A stretch of DNA of 64,000 nt from Diadophis punctatus similis (taxonomy: Eukaryota; Chordata; Lepidosauria; Squamata; Dipsadidae), in NCBI GenBank assembly GCA_023053685.1, contig JALIGW010000145.1, forward strand, positions 124,001 through 188,000, read 5' to 3'. Under the pieces are notes generated by a model that worked only from the letters and a program-made list of their open reading frames with translations, did not search any database and was not told where the DNA came from. Positions 59,375 to 64,000 of this stretch are shown in pieces (position 1 is the stretch's first letter; each line of letters opens with the position of its first letter). Both the position numbers and the translations under genes were made by a program.

Positions 59375-61990
59375 CTACTGGGCCACCTTTTTCTTCTTTG
59401 GGCCAATGGAATGTTGGACCATGGCATATGAACCAAAAATGTGTAAGTGTCTAAGATCTGGCTGGTGGCCATATAAGATGTAGAAGGGTGTTTGGTCAAT
59501 GACACTGCTCCATGTACGATTGACAATGTAATTTGCATAATGAACTGCTTCGCCCCAAAATGAGTGTTTGAGATTGGCATCTTCTAGGAGGCAGCGCATC
59601 ATGGTTTGGAGGACCCCTTGCCGTCTTTCTGCCACTCCATTGTGAGCCGGAGTGTATGGGGCAGATGTTTGGTGTAGGATACCGTTTCGTCGCATCCAAT
59701 CCTGGAAACGTTGAGACGTGAACTCGGCACCACGATCACTCTGGATTCTCCGGATTCTCACTCCGTGTTGATTGTAGATTTGAACTGCAAAGTCTCTAAA
59801 GGTCTGAAAGACTTCAGATTTTTCTTTCATTAGAAAGACATAACCATATCTAGAATGATTATCAACAATAGTTAAGAAATACTTTTTACCGCCAATAGTT
59901 GGACCATAAGGGCCCACAATATCAGTATGAACCAAATCAAAAATGCGTGTTGACTTACGTGTGGCATGTTTTGGAACAGCTGCTGCCCTCGATTTTGCCT
60001 TTTTGCAAACTGCACAATCTAGATGTACCTTACATCCTTTGAAATTCAAACCTTGTGTGAAAAATGGCATTTTTTTAAGGACCTCAAAGCTTGGATGGCC
60101 TAATCTTCTGTGCCATCTATGAATACACCTGTCATGTAAACGAAAACCTGTAAGTGGGGTTGCAGCATTAACATTAACATTAGGAACCTTAGGTTTGATT
60201 ACCTGTTGCTTTGTGGCTTTAAGAGCCTTTGGAGTATTCACAGGATCTCTCTCTGGGGTATCTCTCTCTGGGCCTGTGATATTATCTATTGAGATTTTTA
60301 TACTTGCCTGAATTTGAGGTTCTGCCTTTGGCCTCAAATAGTAGACCTGACCAATCACAATTGTGTCAGCAACAATATGACCATCTTTAAAAATATAACT
60401 GGCATTACCTAAATGAAGGACATAAAAATGCAAAACAGCAGATAAATGATTCTGACTAAGCAAATTACAATTAGCTGTAGGAATATAATAAACATCAGGT
60501 ACCAGGGTACCTAACTCTTCAATAAAAACAGTCCCTTTTCCTTCAACTTTGAAAGGGTGGCCACCAAATGCATACAGTTCACGATATTCTGGTTCAGGGT
60601 CATGTAGCTCTTTGAAAAGTTCTTTTCTGTAAGTAATGTGAACAGCCGCTCCACTATCTAGAGTCCACAAAAGGGAGCGGTCATATTTCTTTGGCTGTGT
60701 ATCATTGGTGATTGCTAGCATGGTGTGTGGAGGTGGGAAATCACGCCTCGGACCGGGTCGGCGCTGTCCTCTGCCTCTGCTGCCTCTGGGTGCTTTTCCT
60801 CTGGGCTGGTACTGGTCCCTGTAATCTTTTCCTCTGGGCTGGTACTGGCGTCTGTAATCTTTTCCTCTGGGCTGGACAGGAACTTGAGTGCGTTGCAATT
60901 TAAAACAATTTCTGCTTGTATGACCCACACGGTCGCAATATTGGCATCTTAGTACCTTTTGTGGAGAATTCTGGATTATATCAAAAGTGCCCTCAGGACG
61001 AAGCAAAGTAGTTATATCAGTGGCCCAGGCTTTATAGTTCTGTCCCAATTGCTTTAATTTTGCGTCGCCAACCAATGGAACAATTTGTGACTGTTGGGCA
61101 ACTGTTGGGGCCTGCACTGGTGCAGCCTGTGAAATCACTTGTGGCAAGGCTTGGGCCTGAGCAGGCGGAGCTGCCTGGATTGGCTGTTGTTTAGGGGCAG
61201 CAATAGGTAGTAGAGCTGGAGCAGGCAAAAGTTGGGCTGCCACAGCTTGTGGTGGCCCTGGAGCAGGCACAGGTTGGGCCCCTGGTGCTGGAGTAGGAGG
61301 TGATCCAGCTTGTGATGGATGCACAATTTGTGCTTGCATAGGTTGGGCAGGTTGAACAATTTGTGCTTGCATAGGTTGGCCAGCTAATAAAGAAGGATGC
61401 TGCATTAATGCATCTAATCTCATTTGATTCATTCTGTTCTGAGCCTGCAACATTTTTAATTTTTCAGTTTGATTATACAAGAATCCACTCTGTTTATGCA
61501 AAATTTCATTCTGTTCCTGAATCACTTGGAGAAATGCAAAGTCTGTTTCATCAAAAAATTTCTGCCCATGTAATTGTGACCTGTGCATCCAAGGGCGTTG
61601 CTCTAATTTGTTTAAAGAAGGAGGGGAATCATGGCCCCTCTCTGGTATGCGTGAAGGTGGGCAGACATCTTGGTTCTCAGCACGAAAGAATGCATGCAGT
61701 TTAATTTCGTGTAACTCTCTTTGCAAAAAATCTATCTGCTCTCTTTGTTTTTGCAGTATCTGGCCATAAGTTAAATTTATTTCTCTTTCAGCACTTGTCT
61801 GCTCTATGGAAGACTTTCGTGGGCTGGCAATTTGCTGCTTATAAAAGGATGCCACCTCATCTTGTGGGGCATTAGCTTCTAAACATGTATAATTTCCCCC
61901 AGGGAGAAAAGGGGTGCCTTTAACATCATGCACTGACCTTTGAAAAAGTTCTGCTCCAGCTTTTACTTCTATTTGGGCTTCTAAAATCAT
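59375..61990 (-). CDS. gag-pol: Copia Gag-protease-integrase polyprotein
   Basis: 871 codons. Residues about 70-100 and 150-196 look like coiled coils; 200-300 is rich in Pro, Gln and Ala with a duplicated PMQAQIV. LGQNYKAWATDITTLL at 315-330 resembles the start of the copia Gag core, but only about 30 residues separate it from the zinc knuckle (C349, C352, H357, C362; CX2CX4HX4C). A basic stretch with three QPRGK units follows (373-399). Protease: LDSGAAVHIT with D445. Integrase: H627, H632, C659, C662 zinc site, then D690 (HTD), D752 (SDRGAEF) and E788 (NGVAERR), a D,D-35-E core. The frame ends in TAG at 59375-59377, early in the integrase C-terminal region, 17 bp before the downstream ATG. 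Start chosen as the first ATG (61988-61990), in a purine-rich context. Confidence 0.93.
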   Translation of the reverse strand: MILEAQIEVKAGAELFQRSVHDVKGTPFLPGGNYTCLEANAPQDEVASFYKQQIASPRKSSIEQTSAEREINLTYGQILQKQREQIDFLQRELHEIKLHAFFRAENQDVCPPSRIPERGHDSPPSLNKLEQRPWMHRSQLHGQKFFDETDFAFLQVIQEQNEILHKQSGFLYNQTEKLKMLQAQNRMNQMRLDALMQHPSLLAGQPMQAQIVQPAQPMQAQIVHPSQAGSPPTPAPGAQPVPAPGPPQAVAAQLLPAPALLPIAAPKQQPIQAAPPAQAQALPQVISQAAPVQAPTVAQQSQIVPLVGDAKLKQLGQNYKAWATDITTLLRPEGTFDIIQNSPQKVLRCQYCDRVGHTSRNCFKLQRTQVPVQPRGKDYRRQYQPRGKDYRDQYQPRGKAPRGSRGRGQRRPGPRRDFPPPHTMLAITNDTQPKKYDRSLLWTLDSGAAVHITYRKELFKELHDPEPEYRELYAFGGHPFKVEGKGTVFIEELGTLVPDVYYIPTANCNLLSQNHLSAVLHFYVLHLGNASYIFKDGHIVADTIVIGQVYYLRPKAEPQIQASIKISIDNITGPERDTPERDPVNTPKALKATKQQVIKPKVPNVNVNAATPLTGFRLHDRCIHRWHRRLGHPSFEVLKKMPFFTQGLNFKGCKVHLDCAVCKKAKSRAAAVPKHATRKSTRIFDLVHTDIVGPYGPTIGGKKYFLTIVDNHSRYGYVFLMKEKSEVFQTFRDFAVQIYNQHGVRIRRIQSDRGAEFTSQRFQDWMRRNGILHQTSAPYTPAHNGVAERRQGVLQTMMRCLLEDANLKHSFWGEAVHYANYIVNRTWSSVIDQTPFYILYGHQPDLRHLHIFGSYAMVQHSIGPKKKKVAQ
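59396..59402 (-). other. Candidate -1 frameshift heptamer CCCAAAG
   Basis: On the minus strand the upstream frame reads C CCA AAG here, which fits X XXY YYZ. Slipping back by one gives CCC AAA and enters exactly the frame of the RT protein (45 bases, 15 codons, before its ATG). The residues read in the new frame (PKEEK onward) look like normal copia Pol, so homology changes frame at or very near this site. Z = G is a weak choice for eukaryotic ribosomes and I see no strong downstream stem, only CCCA/TGGG. A one-base indel, for example in the nearby A5 run, is an equally simple reading. Confidence 0.4.
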
Positions 61991-62179
61991 TTTTTCGATC
62001 TTGGTTCCAAAGAGAGTGGGTGAGGCTTGTTCATGCAGAGAAAAACTTTCTGCTTGGGCGTTTCAGCAGCGGCAGGCTTATCTTATCTCCGTTCGTGGAC
62101 ATGGCTGGTCATAAATCTCTCTAATTAGCTAACTATCCTAAAACGCAATAAAACTTTCAAAAGAAGCCATAAAGTTTAC
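61991..62179 (-). other. Copia 5' leader between primer site and gag
   Basis: 189 bp between the primer binding site and the gag ATG. No open frame or RNA gene is seen. By position it should carry packaging and dimerisation signals, which cannot be recognised by eye. Confidence 0.6.
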
Positions 62180-62197
62180 AACCATCCTCTGCTACCA
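62180..62197 (-). other. Primer binding site, initiator Met-tRNA
   Basis: On the minus strand TGGTAGCAGAGGATGGTT, one base after the 5' LTR. It is the perfect complement of the last 18 nt of eukaryotic initiator Met-tRNA including CCA. Use of initiator Met-tRNA as primer is normal for copia elements, and the full 18-nt match fits a recently active copy. Confidence 0.93.
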
Positions 62198-62198
62198 T

Positions 62199-62537
62199 TG
62201 TTAGGAAGAGAATTACTCTCCTCAGAGGCGATGGATCGGGCTTCCCTTTTGAAGACATTGTTACTTAGAAAATAAAGCCCGAGATTCAAATACTAATAAA
62301 CAAAATATTTATTTCAGTAGAAAAATAATAAAGAATTCTTATTAGGACTACATTGTATCGGCTAAGAAAATAAAACAGTTCTACCTTCGGTAGAGATGGC
62401 GATGAGAAAAGGGAAAGGAGTTGACCTCAGGAATGTAGACATGCGTACTAGAATATATCATACGTCTGTCTGACCATAGATATAATAACACAGTAGAACA
62501 TAGAGATGCATAAACTGACAATATTCACATCGTGACA
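62199..62537 (-). repeat. 5' LTR of the copia element (right LTR)
   Basis: 339 bp, same ends as the left LTR and no difference seen by eye. On the element's strand it should hold the promoter; AT-rich stretches such as GTTATTATATC and GATATATTC are possible TATA-like sites but neither is convincing. The candidate AATAAA is at 62308-62313. Confidence 0.94.
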
Positions 62538-62542
62538 TCAAT
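62538..62542. repeat. Target-site duplication (right), TCAAT
   Basis: Directly follows the right LTR and equals 57067-57071. The satellite then resumes with GCAGCCAAAAAACATG. Confidence 0.95.
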
Positions 62543-64000
62543 GCAGCCAAAAAACATGACTTTTGACAAACACCTCAGAAATGAAAATGAAACACATATT
62601 CCTGTTCCCCACAGGCTGGAAACCCGAATTCTCGCTTGATTTTTCATTCCGAGCTTTCCCTGAAGAGAAAGCCCAATGTCTAACACGGAATTCGCCTTAG
62701 TTCTCAATTCAGCCCAAAAACATCACTTTTGACAAACACCTCAGAAATGAAAAAGAAACACATATTCCTGTTCCCCACATGCTGGAAAGCCGAATTCTCG
62801 CTTGATTTTTGATTCCGACCTTTCCCTGAAGAGCTAGCCCAAGGTCTAACACAGCATTCGCCTTAGGATTCCATTCAGCCCAAAAACATCACTTTTGACA
62901 AACACCTCAGAAATGAAAAAGAAAGACATATTCCTGTTCCCCACGTGCTGGAAAGCCAAATTCTCGCTTGATTTTCGATTCCGAGCCTACCCTGAAGAGC
63001 TAGCCGAAAGTCTAACACAGCATTCGTCTTAGGATTCAATTCAGCCCAAAAACATCACTTTTGACAAACACCTCAGAAATGAAAAAGAAACACATATTCC
63101 TGTTCCCCACGGGCTGGAAAGCCGAATTCTCGCTTGAATTTTGATTCCAAGCCTACCCTGAAGAGCTAGCCCAAGGTCTAACACAGCATTCGCCTTATTT
63201 CTCAATTCAGCCCAAAAACATCACTTTTGACAAACACCTCAGAAATGAAAAAGAAACACATATTCCTGTTCCCCACAGGCTGGAAAGCCGAATTCTCGCT
63301 TGATTTTTGATTCCGAGCCTACCCTGAAGAGCTAGCCGAAAGTCTAACACAGCATTCGCCTTAGGATTCAATTCAGCCCAAAAACATCACTTTTGACAAA
63401 CACCTCAGAAATGAAAAAGAAACACATATTCCTGTTCCCCACGGGCTGGAAAGCCGAATTCTCGCTTGATTTTCGATTCCGAGCCTACCCTGAAGAGCTA
63501 GCCCAAAGTCTAACACAGCATTCGCCTTAGGACTCAATACAGCCAAAAAACATGACTTTTGACAAACACCTCAGAAATGAAAATGAAACACATAATCCTG
63601 TTCCCCACAGGCTGGAAAGCCGAATTCTCGCTTGATTTTTGATTCCGACCTTTCCCTGAAGAGCTAGCCCAAAGTCTAACACAGCATTCGCCTTAGGATT
63701 CAATTCAATCCAAAAACATCACTTTTGACAAACACCTCAGAAATGAAAAAGAAACACATATTCCTGTTCCCCACGTGCTGGAAAGCCGAATTCTCGCTTG
63801 ATTTTCGATTCCGAGCCTACCCTGAAGAGCTAGCCCAAAGTCTAACACAGCATTCGCCTTAGGACTCAATACAGCCAAAAAACATGACTTTTGACAAACA
63901 CCTCAGAAATGAAAATGAAACACATATTCCTGTTCCCCACAGGCTGGAAAGCCAACTTCTCGCTTGATTTTTGATTCCGACCTTTCCCTGAAGAGCTAGC
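62543..64000. repeat. 166-bp satellite array, right block (about 9 monomers, continues past window)
   Basis: Continuation of the monomer interrupted by the copia element. The order of marker variants (GCTGGAAACCCG, CATTCGTCTTAGG, CACATAATCCTG, CAATTCAATCC, GCCAACTTCTCGC) is the same as at about 27.9-29.3 kb and 44.8-46.3 kb, so the target was a third copy of that block. No gene. Confidence 0.95.

Larger units (their letters stand above)
57072..62537 (-). mobile_element. Ty1/copia LTR retrotransposon, full length (5466 bp)
   Basis: Complete LTR element in minus orientation: two 339-bp LTRs, a tRNA primer site next to the 5' LTR (right end), Gag-protease-integrase frame, RT-RNase H frame and a polypurine tract next to the 3' LTR (left end). 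The order integrase before RT identifies Ty1/copia (Pseudoviridae-type) against Ty3/gypsy. A perfect 5-bp target duplication flanks it. It is the only copy in the window, in a satellite block that is otherwise repeated elsewhere, so it arrived after the array formed. Copia elements are usually rare in amniote genomes. The single visible lesion is a -1 frame offset between the two reading frames. Confidence 0.96.

Noticed and set aside
60712..61704. Plus-strand and alternate-frame open frames within copia gag
   Set aside because: They lie opposite a frame with clear zinc-knuckle, protease and integrase motifs, and in low-complexity Pro/Gln-rich DNA, which readily gives shadow frames.
62180..62197. 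A tRNA-Met gene
   Set aside because: Only the 3' 18 nt of initiator Met-tRNA match, next to an LTR; it is the primer binding site.
57072..62537. Endogenous retrovirus or Ty3/gypsy element
   Set aside because: Integrase precedes RT, the RT has the copia-type YVDD and SLYGLKQ blocks, the primer is initiator Met-tRNA, and there is no envelope frame.
1..64000. CRISPR array
   Set aside because: The repeats are contiguous 166-bp monomers with no unique spacers, in a eukaryotic context with LINE and copia elements.

Overview
This window is not a conventional gene region. It is about 50 kb of head-to-tail 166-bp satellite DNA (roughly 304 monomers), interrupted by four co-amplified copies of one 5'-truncated LINE and by one structurally complete Ty1/copia LTR retrotransposon. 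I see no host protein gene, no RNA gene and no CRISPR array. The organism is very probably a squamate reptile (lizard or snake). The LINE is a CR1/L2-superfamily element whose 3' end has the GCCGCCC...GGGCGGC hairpin followed by an AAAT microsatellite, a tail I associate with squamate genomes. The satellite itself I cannot match to a named family.

Layout: 1-11023 satellite (a 37-monomer, 6141-bp higher-order repeat begins at base 1 and is copied again to about 10007). 11024-24907 holds four LINE copies (11024-13046, 15307-17333, 18598-20620, 22881-24907), all with the same 5' and 3' junctions, separated by 13.6, 7.6 and 13.6 monomers. 24908-57071 is satellite with nested 3-, 5-, 8-, 9-, 10- and 19-monomer duplications and kilobase blocks re-used thousands of bases apart. 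57072-62537 is the copia element on the minus strand. 62538-64000 is satellite again, continuing the monomer that the copia element split.

How the parts relate: the LINE inserted once, with loss of 64 bp of satellite, and was then carried along as the array amplified by unequal exchange, so the four RT reading frames are near-identical by homogenisation rather than by four insertions. The copia element came later: it is single copy, its two 339-bp LTRs look identical, and it is flanked by a perfect 5-bp duplication (TCAAT). It carries an 18-nt primer binding site matching initiator Met-tRNA, a polypurine tract, a Gag-protease-integrase frame and an RT-RNase H frame. The two frames are offset by -1, and a heptamer of the X XXY YYZ type lies exactly where homology changes frame, so either a fresh one-base lesion or a programmed frameshift must be considered. 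Monomer length, homogeneity and higher-order structure fit a centromeric or pericentromeric array, but the sequence alone does not prove that.
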